From: Pseudomonadota bacterium
GTDB lineage: Bacteria > Myxococcota_A > Polyangia > GCA-2747355
Assembly (NCBI GenBank): GCA_016711215.1
Contig: JADJTL010000005.1
Span: 124,001 to 188,000 of the forward strand
Direction of reading: 5' to 3'
DNA: 64,000 bases
The position numbers and the translations under genes are program-made. This document shows, piece by piece, positions 54,857-63,873 of the stretch (positions within the stretch are counted from its first letter, which is position 1; the number at the start of each line of letters is the position of its first letter). The notes beneath the pieces are model-generated. The model worked only from the letters and a program-made list of their open reading frames with translations. It was not told the DNA's origin and did not search any database.

Positions 54857-56224
54857 CTAGTTCTCGCAGCTCCGGGCCGCGTCGGCGCTGGCGTGGCATC
54901 GGACGCAGACGCGGGGGTTGCGGCGGGCGAGCGCGGCGCAGCGGGCGGAATGGGCGAAGCCGGGGCCATGGGGGGAGAATCCCCCACCTCCGCGGGCGCT
55001 GTCGGCATGGCAAGCGAGGCAGGTCTGCTCGGTATGGCAGCTGGCACAGGCGGCGACGTTGCGCCGGGCCTTCGCGGCGTGGTGCGCGGGTCCCCGCTGG
55101 GCGGCGTTGAAGCCGGGCGGATGGAAGGCCCTGCCCGTGTCCGGGCGGAACGCCGTGGGCGGGCTGCTGCCCTGGGCGACGCCGAGGCGCAGGTGGCAGC
55201 TCAGGCAGAAGCTCTGGGCGCGATGGCAGCTCGCGCAGCGCGGCTGGTCGCGCCGGGCGTCGATGGCATGCGCCGTCAGGTAGTCGCCGCCATGGATGCT
55301 CATCGGTCGCACGAGGCCGGCGTGGCAGCTCAAGCAGTCGCGCTCCAGATGGCAGCTCAGGCAGCGATCGCGACCCGCGCGCGCGGCCGCCGCATGCTGG
55401 CGCGAAAAGAGCGGCCCGTGGGCGTCGCCGCGGCTGATCGTCGCCGGCACGAGCGCCTCGGCGCCGAAGCGCGTGATCAGCCGACCGTCCTTCTGCGTCA
55501 GATGGCAGCTGCCGCACCGATTCGTGACCTGCTGCCTGGCGTGGCAGCCGGTGCAGGTGGCCATGCGCGGATAGGGCGCCGCGGCCGCCGCGGAGCTGGC
55601 CGCGCTCGGAGTGGTCGGCGCCCCGCGCGCGGTCGCTCCTGCGGTCGACGCCGTGGCAGCAGGCGCAGCGGCCGCCGGGAAGCGATGGCAGCCGCCGCAG
55701 TCGATCGCCTGGGCTGCGTGGAGGGCGTGCGAAAAGCGCAGGCGCGAGCGCGGGCGCCAGGGGCGCGGGGGGCTGGCGTGCCCCTCCAGGCCTGGGTGGC
55801 AATGGCGGCAGCCCTCCGTTGCCGCGGCAGGGGGGGCCGCCGCCGCGCCGGGCGTGGCCGCGGCGCTCGGGCGGGTGATCGCGCCGTGGCAGGGGCGGCA
55901 GACGGCCTCGCGGGGGAAGTGATCGTCGCGCATGCCCTCCTCCGCCTGGAGCATCCCGCGATGGCAGCGCTCACAGCGCACGGCGGCGTGGCGCGCGTGG
56001 TCGAAGCGCAGCGTCGTCGACCTCGGGGGGTAAAGCACGGAGCTCCGGTCGGAGGCGCGCGCGGGCAAGGCCGCGCCCCAAAGCAGGGCGAGCGCGACGC
56101 TGCTGGCCATGCGCACGGGCACGAGCAAGCGCACGCGCAAGCGCGCGAGCAAGCCCAAAGAGGCCCTTGCTGGCGATCCGGCGCGCTGGCGCTGGCGTCG
56201 GATGGGGATCATCGCGCTGATCAT
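54857..56224 (-). CDS. 13-haem c-type cytochrome
   Basis: A 455-residue exported protein with 13 CXXCH haem-binding motifs (CERCH, CRPCH, CRHCH, CGGCH, CTGCH, CGSCH, CLSCH three times, CASCH twice, CLACH, CVRCH). A signal sequence is in the first 60 residues (SVALALLWGAALPARA); an internal ATG at 56110 would give a shorter one. Haem spacing and the HARHAA and HALHAA motifs resemble cytochrome c3/c7-type and NrfB/MtrA-like electron carriers. Its ATG overlaps the stop of an outer-membrane barrel gene by 4 bases, so the two are coupled and probably form one electron-transfer complex. Confidence 0.9.
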   Translation of the reverse strand: MISAMIPIRRQRQRAGSPARASLGLLARLRVRLLVPVRMASSVALALLWGAALPARASDRSSVLYPPRSTTLRFDHARHAAVRCERCHRGMLQAEEGMRDDHFPREAVCRPCHGAITRPSAAATPGAAAAPPAAATEGCRHCHPGLEGHASPPRPWRPRSRLRFSHALHAAQAIDCGGCHRFPAAAAPAATASTAGATARGAPTTPSAASSAAAAAPYPRMATCTGCHARQQVTNRCGSCHLTQKDGRLITRFGAEALVPATISRGDAHGPLFSRQHAAAARAGRDRCLSCHLERDCLSCHAGLVRPMSIHGGDYLTAHAIDARRDQPRCASCHRAQSFCLSCHLRLGVAQGSSPPTAFRPDTGRAFHPPGFNAAQRGPAHHAAKARRNVAACASCHTEQTCLACHADSARGGGGFSPHGPGFAHSARCAALARRNPRVCVRCHASADAARSCEN

Positions 56225-57702
56225 GGGGCAAAGCTCATATCCAGCACGCCGAGCACGCGCAGCGCGCTGTCCTGCAACCGGCTGACGTTATCCTCCACCA
56301 GGAGCTGCGCCCAGACCGCCGGCAAGAGCCGCACGCGGAGCCCCGCCTGGAGGCCGAAGTTGGTCACGGCCGCGGCGCCGGGCGCAAGGCCGTCGAGGCG
56401 CACGATCGAGGCGCGCCCCTCCAACGCCAGGCGCCGCCCGAAGACCCAGCGCGGCGACCACCAGCGGCCAAAGAGGTCACCGCCGAGGCGCAAGCCCCCA
56501 AAGCCGTCGAGGTAGTAGAGTTCGAGGGTCGAGGCCAGGCGCTCGGCCTGCCAGCGCGCCAGCGCCGATAGGGACAGGGATCCCGGCGCGACCTCACCGC
56601 GCTCGTCGGCGGCGCGCCAGACCCAGCGGTAGCCGGCGCGCGCCTCGAGGTCCAACGCCGACTCGGGCCGCCAGCGAAAGCGGCCCGCCGCCTCGCTGAA
56701 GGGCTCGGTGGCGAAGACGTTGAAGATCGAGTCGCCGTCGAAGTGCGGCCGGCTTTGCAGCAGCTCGAGGGCCGCCTGATACCGGCGGCCGAGGCCCTGC
56801 GTCGCCTCGAGGTGCAGCTCGTCGAGCTGGGCGACCAGCAGGTTGTAGCGCAGCCCGGCGGCGAGTCGGCTGTCCCAGCGCCCGGGCGCGACGGCCGCAT
56901 GCACGAAGACCAACTCCTCGTCGAGGCCCCAGCGTCGCGGCAGGGTCTCGGGGCGGCCGAAGGGCGTCGCGGCGGCGCGCGAGGCGACCCCGCGATAGGC
57001 GAGCCGCAGCTCGATCGGCGCGCGCTCGTCGAGCCCAAGCGCGAGGCCGAAGGTCGGCATCCACGCCCTTTCGGCGGCGGTGTCCCCGCTGGTCCCGTCG
57101 GTCTGGAAGACCGCCAGGCCGAAGGGGTCGGCGCGCCGGACCTGGGCGCCGAGGCAGGTCTCGACGTAGACCCAATAGGGCGTGCTGACGCGCGCGCGCA
57201 GCCCGTCGTAGGCGAAGAAGTCGAAGAGCTCCGTGTCGAGCTGGCGCCCCAGGCTGAGGTCGACCCAGCCCAAGAGGTGGCGCGCTTCGACCGCGCCCAG
57301 CAGCAGCTCGAAGCGATCCTCGCGCAGCTCGTGGACCGCGCGAGCCCCGGCAGCCGTGTCCGGAGCGAAGGCGCCGAAGTCGGTATGGAAGCGCAGGTGG
57401 GCATGGACAAAGACCAGGGCCGGCGGTCGCCCGCGGCGCCGCGCCGCGACGGGGTCGACGTCGATCAGGTTGTAGACCCGCAACCCGAGGTATTGGGCGA
57501 AACGCAGGCGGTTGACGAAGGTCAGGCCATCGCGGAAATAGCGCCGGAGCTGGTAGCCCTGGGCCTCGCTGCGCGTTTGGACCTCGAAGTCGTAGGCCAG
57601 CGCCCGCGGCGCGGAACACACGATCCAGGGCAAGAGCGCGCCGATGACCCAGAGCGGGCGACTCGACCCCATCCCACCGACGCTGCGCCACCGAGCTCCC
57701 AT
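56221..57702 (-). CDS. Outer-membrane beta-barrel (porin-like) protein coupled to the multihaem cytochrome
   Basis: A 493-residue protein with a signal peptide (PLWVIGALLPWIVCSAPRAL, cleaved near ALA-YD) and about 450 residues of amphipathic strands ending in an aromatic/proline terminus (LGVLDMSFAP). It contains strand-like segments such as RFELLLGAVEARHLLGWVDL and TNFGLQAGLRVRLLPAVWA. No similarity to named porins is recognisable. An ATG at 57672 is an alternative start. The 4-base overlap with the 13-haem cytochrome gene suggests a porin-cytochrome conduit analogous to MtrAB or OmbB-OmaB; the sequences are not obviously homologous. Confidence 0.8.
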   Translation of the reverse strand: MGARWRSVGGMGSSRPLWVIGALLPWIVCSAPRALAYDFEVQTRSEAQGYQLRRYFRDGLTFVNRLRFAQYLGLRVYNLIDVDPVAARRRGRPPALVFVHAHLRFHTDFGAFAPDTAAGARAVHELREDRFELLLGAVEARHLLGWVDLSLGRQLDTELFDFFAYDGLRARVSTPYWVYVETCLGAQVRRADPFGLAVFQTDGTSGDTAAERAWMPTFGLALGLDERAPIELRLAYRGVASRAAATPFGRPETLPRRWGLDEELVFVHAAVAPGRWDSRLAAGLRYNLLVAQLDELHLEATQGLGRRYQAALELLQSRPHFDGDSIFNVFATEPFSEAAGRFRWRPESALDLEARAGYRWVWRAADERGEVAPGSLSLSALARWQAERLASTLELYYLDGFGGLRLGGDLFGRWWSPRWVFGRRLALEGRASIVRLDGLAPGAAAVTNFGLQAGLRVRLLPAVWAQLLVEDNVSRLQDSALRVLGVLDMSFAP

Positions 57703-57819
57703 CGCCGCCGGCAGTCTAGCCGCGAAAGCGGCGCCATGCGCGAATACGGCCCCACGCGCGCTCGTCTCCTGCCCCTGAACGCGCTACAAGGCCGAGAGCC
57801 AAGCTTGGAGCCCCGAGCC

Positions 57820-59916
57820 ATGCGTGCCGCCGCACCCGATATCTTCTCCTATCGCCAGCACTGGGCGAAGCGCTTCGGCGTCGCGCCGCAGCTACCGATG
57901 TCGCGCGCGGAGATGGACGCGCTCGGCTGGGACGCCTGCGACGTCGTGCTGGTCACGGGCGACGCCTACGTCGATCACCCGAGCTTCGGCATGGCGCTGA
58001 TCGGCCGGCTGCTCGAAGCGCAGGGCTTTCGCGTCGGCATCCTCGCGCAGCCGCGCTGGCAGAGCGCCGAGGACTTCGCGCGCCTGGGGCAGCCGAAGCT
58101 CTTCTTCGGCGTGACCGGCGGCAACATGGACTCGATGGTCAACCGCTACACCTCCGACCGTCGCATCCGCTCCAACGACGCCTATACGCCCGAGGGCGCG
58201 CCCCACCAGCGCCCCGACCGCTGCGTGCTCGTCTACGCGCAGCGCTGTCGCGAGGCCTTCGCCGAGGTGCCGATCGTCCTCGGCGGCATCGAGGCCAGCC
58301 TGCGCCGTGTCGCGCACTACGACTACTGGTCCGAGAAGGTGCGGCGCTCGGTGCTCCTCGACGCCAAGGCCGATCTCTTGGTCTACGGCAACGGCGAGCG
58401 GCAGGTCGTCGCCCTCGCCCATCGGCTCGCCGCCGGCCAGCGCATCAGCGCGCTCGACGATATTCGTGGAACCGCCTTCGTGCGCAGCAGCCTGCCCACC
58501 GACTGGACGGTCCTCGACGCGACGCGCGCCGACGCGCCGAGCGCGCGGGCGCTGCCCGCCGACGCCGCCCGCAGCGCGCTGCGGCTGCCCTCCTTCGAGC
58601 AGCTACGCGACGACCGCGTGCTCTACGCGCACGCCTCGCGGACGCTGCACCGTGAGACCAATCCGGGCAACGCGCGGGCGCTGGTGCAGGCGCACGGCGA
58701 TCGCCTGCTCTGGCTCAACCCGCCTCCGCTGCCGCTGACGACCAAGGAGATGGACGGGGTCTATGGCCTGCCCTACAGCCGCCGGCCCCATCGCAGCTAC
58801 GGCCACGCGAAGATCCCCGCCTTCGAGATGATTCAACACTCGGTGACGATCATGCGCGGCTGCTTTGGCGGCTGCAGCTTCTGCTCGATCACCGAGCATG
58901 AGGGGCGCGTGATCCAGAGCCGCTCCCAGCAGTCGATCTTGCGCGAGATCGAGGCGATCCGCGACACCTCGCCGGCCTTCACGGGCGTGATCTCGGACCT
59001 CGGTGGGCCGACGGCGAACATGTATCGCCTCGGCTGCAAGGATCCGGCGGTCGAGGCCAGCTGCCGACGACCCTCCTGCGTCTACCCGGTGATCTGCAAG
59101 AACCTCGACACGGATCACAGCGCCCTGATCGGGCTTTATCGCCAGGCGCGCGCGCTGCCGGGGGTAAAGAAGATCTTGGTCGCCTCGGGCCTGCGCTACG
59201 ACCTGGCCGTGCGCTCGCCCGAGTACGTGCGCGAGCTGGCCACGCACCACGTCGGCGGCTATCTCAAGATCGCGCCCGAGCATACGGAGGCGGGTCCGCT
59301 CTCGAAGATGATGAAGCCGGGGATCGGCAGCTACGACCGCTTCAAGGAGCTCTTCGACCGCTACTCGCAGCAGGCGGACAAGGAGCAGTACCTGATCCCC
59401 TACTTCATCGCGGCGCACCCCGGCACCACCGACGAGGACATGCTCGCGCTCGCGCTCTGGCTCAAGCAGCACGGCTTCCGCGCCGATCAGGTGCAGGCCT
59501 TCTTGCCCTCGCCGATGGCGACGGCGACGGCGATGTACCACAGCGGCAAGAACCCGCTGCACCCAGTGGGTCGCGACACGGAGGAGGTCAGCGTGCCCAA
59601 GTCGCTCAAGCAGCGCCGGCTGCACAAGGCCTTCCTGCGCTATCACGACCCAGAGAACTGGCCGCTGCTGCGCGCAGCCCTGCTGCGGATGGGTCGCGGC
59701 GAGCTGATCGGCAAGGCCAAGCACTGCCTGATTCCGCTGCACCAGCCAGCCGGCACGGGCACTGCGGGCGAAGGGCGCCGGCGCGGGCTGCGACCGCGGC
59801 CTGCTGGCCCCTTCAAGACGCAGCACACCGGTCTGCCGACGACGCCAGCTTCACCGACCAGCCCGCAGGCTCGCCGCGGGGCGCCGGCCGCGGCCAAGCC
59901 ACGCCGCGCGCCCTGA
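57820..59916 (+). CDS. ygiQ: YgiQ family radical SAM protein
   Basis: A 698-residue UPF0313 radical SAM protein. The N-terminal half shows ALGWDACDVVLVTGDAYVDHP, LFFGVTGGNMDSMVNRYTS and LGGIEASLRRVAHYDYW, as in E. coli YgiQ. The cluster motif is Cys348, Cys352 and Cys355 in RGCFGGCSFCS. The C-terminal half keeps HVGGYLKIAPEHTE and SYDRFKELFDRYS. The substrate is not known. An ATG at 57736 would add 28 residues of unlike sequence. The last 80 residues are Arg/Pro/Ala-rich and specific to this protein. Confidence 0.95.
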   Translation: MRAAAPDIFSYRQHWAKRFGVAPQLPMSRAEMDALGWDACDVVLVTGDAYVDHPSFGMALIGRLLEAQGFRVGILAQPRWQSAEDFARLGQPKLFFGVTGGNMDSMVNRYTSDRRIRSNDAYTPEGAPHQRPDRCVLVYAQRCREAFAEVPIVLGGIEASLRRVAHYDYWSEKVRRSVLLDAKADLLVYGNGERQVVALAHRLAAGQRISALDDIRGTAFVRSSLPTDWTVLDATRADAPSARALPADAARSALRLPSFEQLRDDRVLYAHASRTLHRETNPGNARALVQAHGDRLLWLNPPPLPLTTKEMDGVYGLPYSRRPHRSYGHAKIPAFEMIQHSVTIMRGCFGGCSFCSITEHEGRVIQSRSQQSILREIEAIRDTSPAFTGVISDLGGPTANMYRLGCKDPAVEASCRRPSCVYPVICKNLDTDHSALIGLYRQARALPGVKKILVASGLRYDLAVRSPEYVRELATHHVGGYLKIAPEHTEAGPLSKMMKPGIGSYDRFKELFDRYSQQADKEQYLIPYFIAAHPGTTDEDMLALALWLKQHGFRADQVQAFLPSPMATATAMYHSGKNPLHPVGRDTEEVSVPKSLKQRRLHKAFLRYHDPENWPLLRAALLRMGRGELIGKAKHCLIPLHQPAGTGTAGEGRRRGLRPRPAGPFKTQHTGLPTTPASPTSPQARRGAPAAAKPRRAP

Positions 59917-59986
59917 AGCGCGACCGCATCTCCTCGCGCCACGGGCGAGCCGCAGCCGCGACCCGAGGAAACTCCGCCGCGGGCAG

Positions 59987-60766
59987 CTAGCCGCGCGCTG
60001 CAGCTGCCGCGGGTCGGCGGGGATCAAGGCGCAGGATGAAGAGGTAGTTGAAGCCGCGCAGGAAGAAGTTACCGGCCTCGGCGGCCGCGCGATAGTTGCC
60101 CTGCTGCAAGGTCCGATTGTGACGTACGACGGCGACGATATCGACGGGCTCGAAGCGCTGGCGCAGCCGCTGGAACAGCTCGAAGCCGATCGGGTAGAAG
60201 CCCTGGCCCTTGACGAAGGAATCGCTGACATAGAGCGCCAGGTGCCCGCCAGGCTTGAGCACGCGCTGCAGCTCGTCGAAGACGTCCTCCATCGCGCGAT
60301 AGTAGTCGTCGCCGGCCGCATCGAGCTTGCCGATGCAGCGCGGATCGTCGGAGTACGCGAGGTGCGTCGAGTAGGGTGGATCGATGAAGACGAAGTCGAC
60401 CTTCGCGCTCAGCTCGGGCGGGAGCTGGCGCGCGTCGACGCGGAAGATATCGGAGCGGGTCGGCGCGAGATCATAGCCGAGCGCGCGGCGCCCCAGCTCA
60501 CGGGCGACATCGAGCGTGGTGCCGCTGCCCGCCATCGGGTCGACGACGAGATCCTTCGGGCGCGTATAGCGCTGCAGCAGGTTCCAGATCACATAGCTCG
60601 GCGTCGCGCCGCGATAGGCCGTGTCGCCCTGCGCCTCGGGCCCGTAGTTCTGCGACGGATACTCCCAGAGCGTCGTCACCTGCGGGCGCAGCGGGGGTTT
60701 GGTAAACGCCCGACCGGGGGCCCGTCCCCGACCCTTTCCTCGTCTCGAACCGTCGTCGCTCAGCAT
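59987..60766 (-). CDS. DNA methyltransferase (N4-cytosine/N6-adenine type), no restriction partner nearby
   Basis: A 259-residue SAM-dependent methylase. Motif I is VVDPMAGSGTTLDVARELG (residues 75-93) and the catalytic motif is FIDPPYSTHLAYS (DPPY at 129-132). An N-terminal segment TTLWEYPSQNYG and the following GATPSYVIW are typical of one group of solitary methylases. The order of motif I before DPPY fits the DPPY (amino-methyltransferase) class. No endonuclease or specificity gene is adjacent. RNA methylation cannot be excluded. I chose ATG at 60766; ATG at 60778 is also possible. Confidence 0.8.
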   Translation of the reverse strand: MLSDDGSRRGKGRGRAPGRAFTKPPLRPQVTTLWEYPSQNYGPEAQGDTAYRGATPSYVIWNLLQRYTRPKDLVVDPMAGSGTTLDVARELGRRALGYDLAPTRSDIFRVDARQLPPELSAKVDFVFIDPPYSTHLAYSDDPRCIGKLDAAGDDYYRAMEDVFDELQRVLKPGGHLALYVSDSFVKGQGFYPIGFELFQRLRQRFEPVDIVAVVRHNRTLQQGNYRAAAEAGNFFLRGFNYLFILRLDPRRPAAAAARG

Positions 60767-60933
60767 CGCCCGCAGCATCGCGCGAGCGGCACGAGACCTC
60801 AAGCGCTGCGGCAGGCCCTTGCGAAGGGGCGGGCCGGCAGCTATCAGGATCGGGCGAGGCCGCGTCGCCACGAGGAGGGCCCCCGCGACCCTTTGCCCGC
60901 GAAGCCTTCAAGATCACCCTCAGGAGCAACCTC

Positions 60934-61266
60934 ATGTTAGCGCGCATCCGCCGGCTGCTACCCGCCGCCCTGGTTCTCTGCCTCTCGGCGGCGCTGCACG
61001 CCAGTCCGCCCACCTCGGCGCTTGCCGCGAAGTACGCCTTCGACTGGTCGCGGATCGAGAAGTCCCCGTGCCAGCAGATCAAGGCGCGGCTGCTGAGGAC
61101 GCTCAAGGCGAAGTACACGTGCAGCGTGGCGACGACGCGCGCTGGGTCCGGCAAGCCGATCCTCGCCCGCTGCTCGGCCAAACACGGTCGGAGCGAGTAC
61201 CTGGTCTTCGAAAGCGCGGCGGACTGCAATGACGAGCGAGAAGACCAGCTCGCCAATGCGGAGTAA
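60934..61266 (+). CDS. Small exported protein
   Basis: A 110-residue protein with a signal peptide (residues 1-31, LLPAALVLCLSAALHA). The mature part has four Cys (SPCQQIKARLL, KYTCSVATTRA, LARCSAKHGRSEYLVF, ADCNDE), probably two disulfides. I do not recognise a family. A ribosome binding site (AGGAG) is at about 60920. Its 3' end overlaps the following gene by 11 bases, so they are likely coupled. Confidence 0.7.
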   Translation: MLARIRRLLPAALVLCLSAALHASPPTSALAAKYAFDWSRIEKSPCQQIKARLLRTLKAKYTCSVATTRAGSGKPILARCSAKHGRSEYLVFESAADCNDEREDQLANAE

Positions 61267-61834
61267 CGCCGGGCCGCGCTGCTGCGTGGCCCTCCTCGCG
61301 CTGCTGCTCGGCGCGCCGCCGGCGCGGGGAGTTCCGACAAGGCCGCCCGCGCGCGCCACGCCACCACGCCTGGCGCTGGTCGGCGATGCGGGCATGCTCA
61401 CGGGCGTGGCAGGCGGCGCCCAGCTCGACCTCGGGCGGATCGGCCTGCGCGCGACCGCGGGCTACCAACCCTTGCTGGTGACGGTCGTCGACCTCGACGA
61501 CGATCCCTTGGCGTTCCGCTTCTTCAACACCGCGCAGCTCAACGTCGACCTCTTCAGTCTCTTCTTCGAGCCCACGCCCGGCGCGCGGATCGGCGCGGCC
61601 CTCAGCTATCGCTTCAACACCCTGCTCCGCCATGGCGCCGGCGCGGCCTGCGACGCGCTGGTGACGCTGCGTCCTCGGCTGGCGCTGCATATCATCGCCG
61701 GGCTGACCTACTACCCCGCTGGGAAGGCGCGGGTCGAGGCCGCGAGCGGCTTGTTCCGTGGCTCCTCGTTTCCGGGCCCCGCGCTGCAAGGCCTCGTCAG
61801 CGTCGGCCTCGTCTTCGGCCTCGCGTCGGGCTAA
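61256..61834 (+). CDS. Small exported barrel-like protein
   Basis: A 192-residue protein with a signal peptide (RCCVALLALLLGAPPARG) and a mature part with alternating strands (AQLDLGRIGLRATAGYQPLL, FFNTAQLNVDLFSLFFEPTP, GARIGAALSYRFNTLLR, LVSVGLVFGLASG). This fits a small outer-membrane barrel; no named family. The ATG at 61256 lies in the end of the preceding gene. The 3' end overlaps the convergent cstA gene by 4 bases. Confidence 0.65.
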   Translation: MRSNAGPRCCVALLALLLGAPPARGVPTRPPARATPPRLALVGDAGMLTGVAGGAQLDLGRIGLRATAGYQPLLVTVVDLDDDPLAFRFFNTAQLNVDLFSLFFEPTPGARIGAALSYRFNTLLRHGAGAACDALVTLRPRLALHIIAGLTYYPAGKARVEAASGLFRGSSFPGPALQGLVSVGLVFGLASG

Positions 61835-63873
61835 CAGCAGCGCGTGCGGCCGTTGACCGAGGGCACCTCCCCGAGCACCGCGCCCTCGCTCGCGCCGCCC
61901 CCGCCCATCGCCGCCGCCCCGTCGGCGATCAGCGCCACGCGTCCGCGCGCGACGCCGTACCACTGTCGTAGCGCCGACCCGACCACGGTCAGCACCAACA
62001 CGAGAAAGAGCGCGGCGACGGCCGCATCGAGCCGGGCGTTGAAGGCGCCAAGCGCGCTCGTCGCCGGCCGCGCGGCCTCGGCGAGAAAGCCGATGCGCGG
62101 ATCGGGATGGAAGATCTTCTGCAGGCCGGCGGTCAAGGTCACGGCGAGCAGGAAGCAGAGCGGGATCGCCGTGATCCAGACGTAGCGCGCGCGACCGCTG
62201 CGGATCCAGATCGTCGTGACGATCACCAGCGCGGTCGTCGCCAATAGCTGGTTGGCGATGCCAAAGAGCGGCCACAGCGCCCGGATGCCGCCCTGCGGAT
62301 CGATGACGCCACCATAGAGGAAGTAGCCCCAGGCACCGACGAAGAGCGCGCTGGTGATCCCGTTGGCCAGCCAGCCGCTGCCGGCCAGCCGCGGCGTCAG
62401 ACGGGAGAGGGCGTCTTGCAGGATGTAGCGGCCGACGCGCGTCCCGGCATCGAGCGTCGTCAGGATGAACAACGCTTCGAACATGATCGCGAAGTGGTAC
62501 CAGAGCGCGGCCAGGGACTCGCCCCCGAGGAAGCGGTGAAAGATCTCGGCCATCCCTACCGCCAGGCAGGGTGCCCCGCCGGTGCGCGCGATCACGCTCT
62601 GCTCGCCGACCCGCTGGGCCAACGCCTGCATCTGCGCGGCGGTGACGGGAAAGCCCTGCGCCGTAATCCACTCGAGCGGGCGCGCGGAATTGATCGCGAA
62701 GTACTGGCCGGGCGGCAGCGAGGCAGCGGCGATCAGCGCCATCACGGCGACGAAGGCCTCGAGCAGCATGCTGCCGTAGCCGACCATGCGGGCATCGGGC
62801 TCACTGGCGAGCAGGCGTGGCGTCGTCCCGCTGGCGATCAGCGCGTGAAAGCCCGAGACCGCGCCACAGGCGATGGTGATGAAGCAGAAGGGAAAGACCT
62901 TGCCGCCGAAGATCGGACCGTCGCCGGCGGTGAAGCGCGTCAGCGCGGGAAGCTCGAGCATCGGCCGCACCGCGAGGATCCCGACCGCCAGCAGCACGAC
63001 CGTGCCGAGCTTGACGAAGGTCGAGAGGTAGTCCCGCGGCGCCAGCAGCAGCCAGACGGGCAAAACCGAGGCAGCGAGGCCGTAGGCCATCACCAGCCAG
63101 GCGAGCTGCGGGCGACTGAGGGTCAGCGCCGGCCCCCAGGCCTCGTGCTCGGCGACGAGATGACCGCCCCATAGCGCCGCGAACAGCAGCAGCAGCCCGA
63201 CGATCGTCGCCAGCAAGACCGCACGCCGCTGACCGCCGCGCATCATCACGCCCATCAGCAGCGCGATCGGAATCGTCGCGCCGACGGTGAAGGTGCCCCA
63301 GGCGCTCTCGGCCAGCGCGTTGACCACGACGAGGCCGAGCACCGCGACGAGGATCACGATAATCAACAGGATCCCCAGCGTGCCAGCGACCGCGCCCCAG
63401 GGCCCGAGGAAGTCGCGCGCCAGGCGCGCCAGCGAGCGGCCGTCGCGGCGCAGGCTGGCCACCAGCACCACGAAGTCCTGCACGGCGCCGCCGAGCACGA
63501 CGCCGATCAGGATCCAAAGCGCGCCCGGCAGGTAGCCGAACTGCGCGGCCAGGATCGGGCCCACCAGCGGCCCGGGGCCGGCGATCGCCGCGAAGTGGTG
63601 GCCGAAGACGACCCAGCGGTTGGTCGGGATGAAGTCGCGGTCGTCGCGCAGGCGCAGGGCCGGCGTCGCGCGGCCGGGATCGAGCGCCAGGACCCGCAGC
63701 GCGATGAAGCGTGAGTAGAAGCGATAGGCGATGCTGAAGGTGCAGACCGCGGCGACGACGAGGTGGGCCGCCGAGATCGGCTCGCCTCGCGACCAGGCCA
63801 GCACGCTGATGGCCCAGGCCCCGATCAGCGCCACCAGGCCCCAGGCCGCGAGGCGCAGCGTCCGCAGCGCCAT
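61831..63873 (-). CDS. cstA: Carbon starvation protein A (peptide/pyruvate transporter)
   Basis: A 680-residue membrane protein of the CstA/YjiY family, which imports peptides or pyruvate during nutrient limitation. The family region includes RFYSRFIALRVLALDPGRAT, NRWVVFGHHFAAIAGPGPLV, LGGAVQDFVVLVASLRRDGRS and FGIANQLLATTALVI. It has about 16 hydrophobic helices. The C-terminal 45 residues are family-variable. The ATG overlaps the stop of the upstream gene by one base (TGATG). Confidence 0.95.
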   Translation of the reverse strand: MALRTLRLAAWGLVALIGAWAISVLAWSRGEPISAAHLVVAAVCTFSIAYRFYSRFIALRVLALDPGRATPALRLRDDRDFIPTNRWVVFGHHFAAIAGPGPLVGPILAAQFGYLPGALWILIGVVLGGAVQDFVVLVASLRRDGRSLARLARDFLGPWGAVAGTLGILLIIVILVAVLGLVVVNALAESAWGTFTVGATIPIALLMGVMMRGGQRRAVLLATIVGLLLLFAALWGGHLVAEHEAWGPALTLSRPQLAWLVMAYGLAASVLPVWLLLAPRDYLSTFVKLGTVVLLAVGILAVRPMLELPALTRFTAGDGPIFGGKVFPFCFITIACGAVSGFHALIASGTTPRLLASEPDARMVGYGSMLLEAFVAVMALIAAASLPPGQYFAINSARPLEWITAQGFPVTAAQMQALAQRVGEQSVIARTGGAPCLAVGMAEIFHRFLGGESLAALWYHFAIMFEALFILTTLDAGTRVGRYILQDALSRLTPRLAGSGWLANGITSALFVGAWGYFLYGGVIDPQGGIRALWPLFGIANQLLATTALVIVTTIWIRSGRARYVWITAIPLCFLLAVTLTAGLQKIFHPDPRIGFLAEAARPATSALGAFNARLDAAVAALFLVLVLTVVGSALRQWYGVARGRVALIADGAAAMGGGGASEGAVLGEVPSVNGRTRCC

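Noticed and set aside
56743..57819. N-terminal extension of YgiQ
   Set aside because: It is antisense to the barrel gene and has no similarity to the YgiQ family, whose N-terminus begins near 57820.
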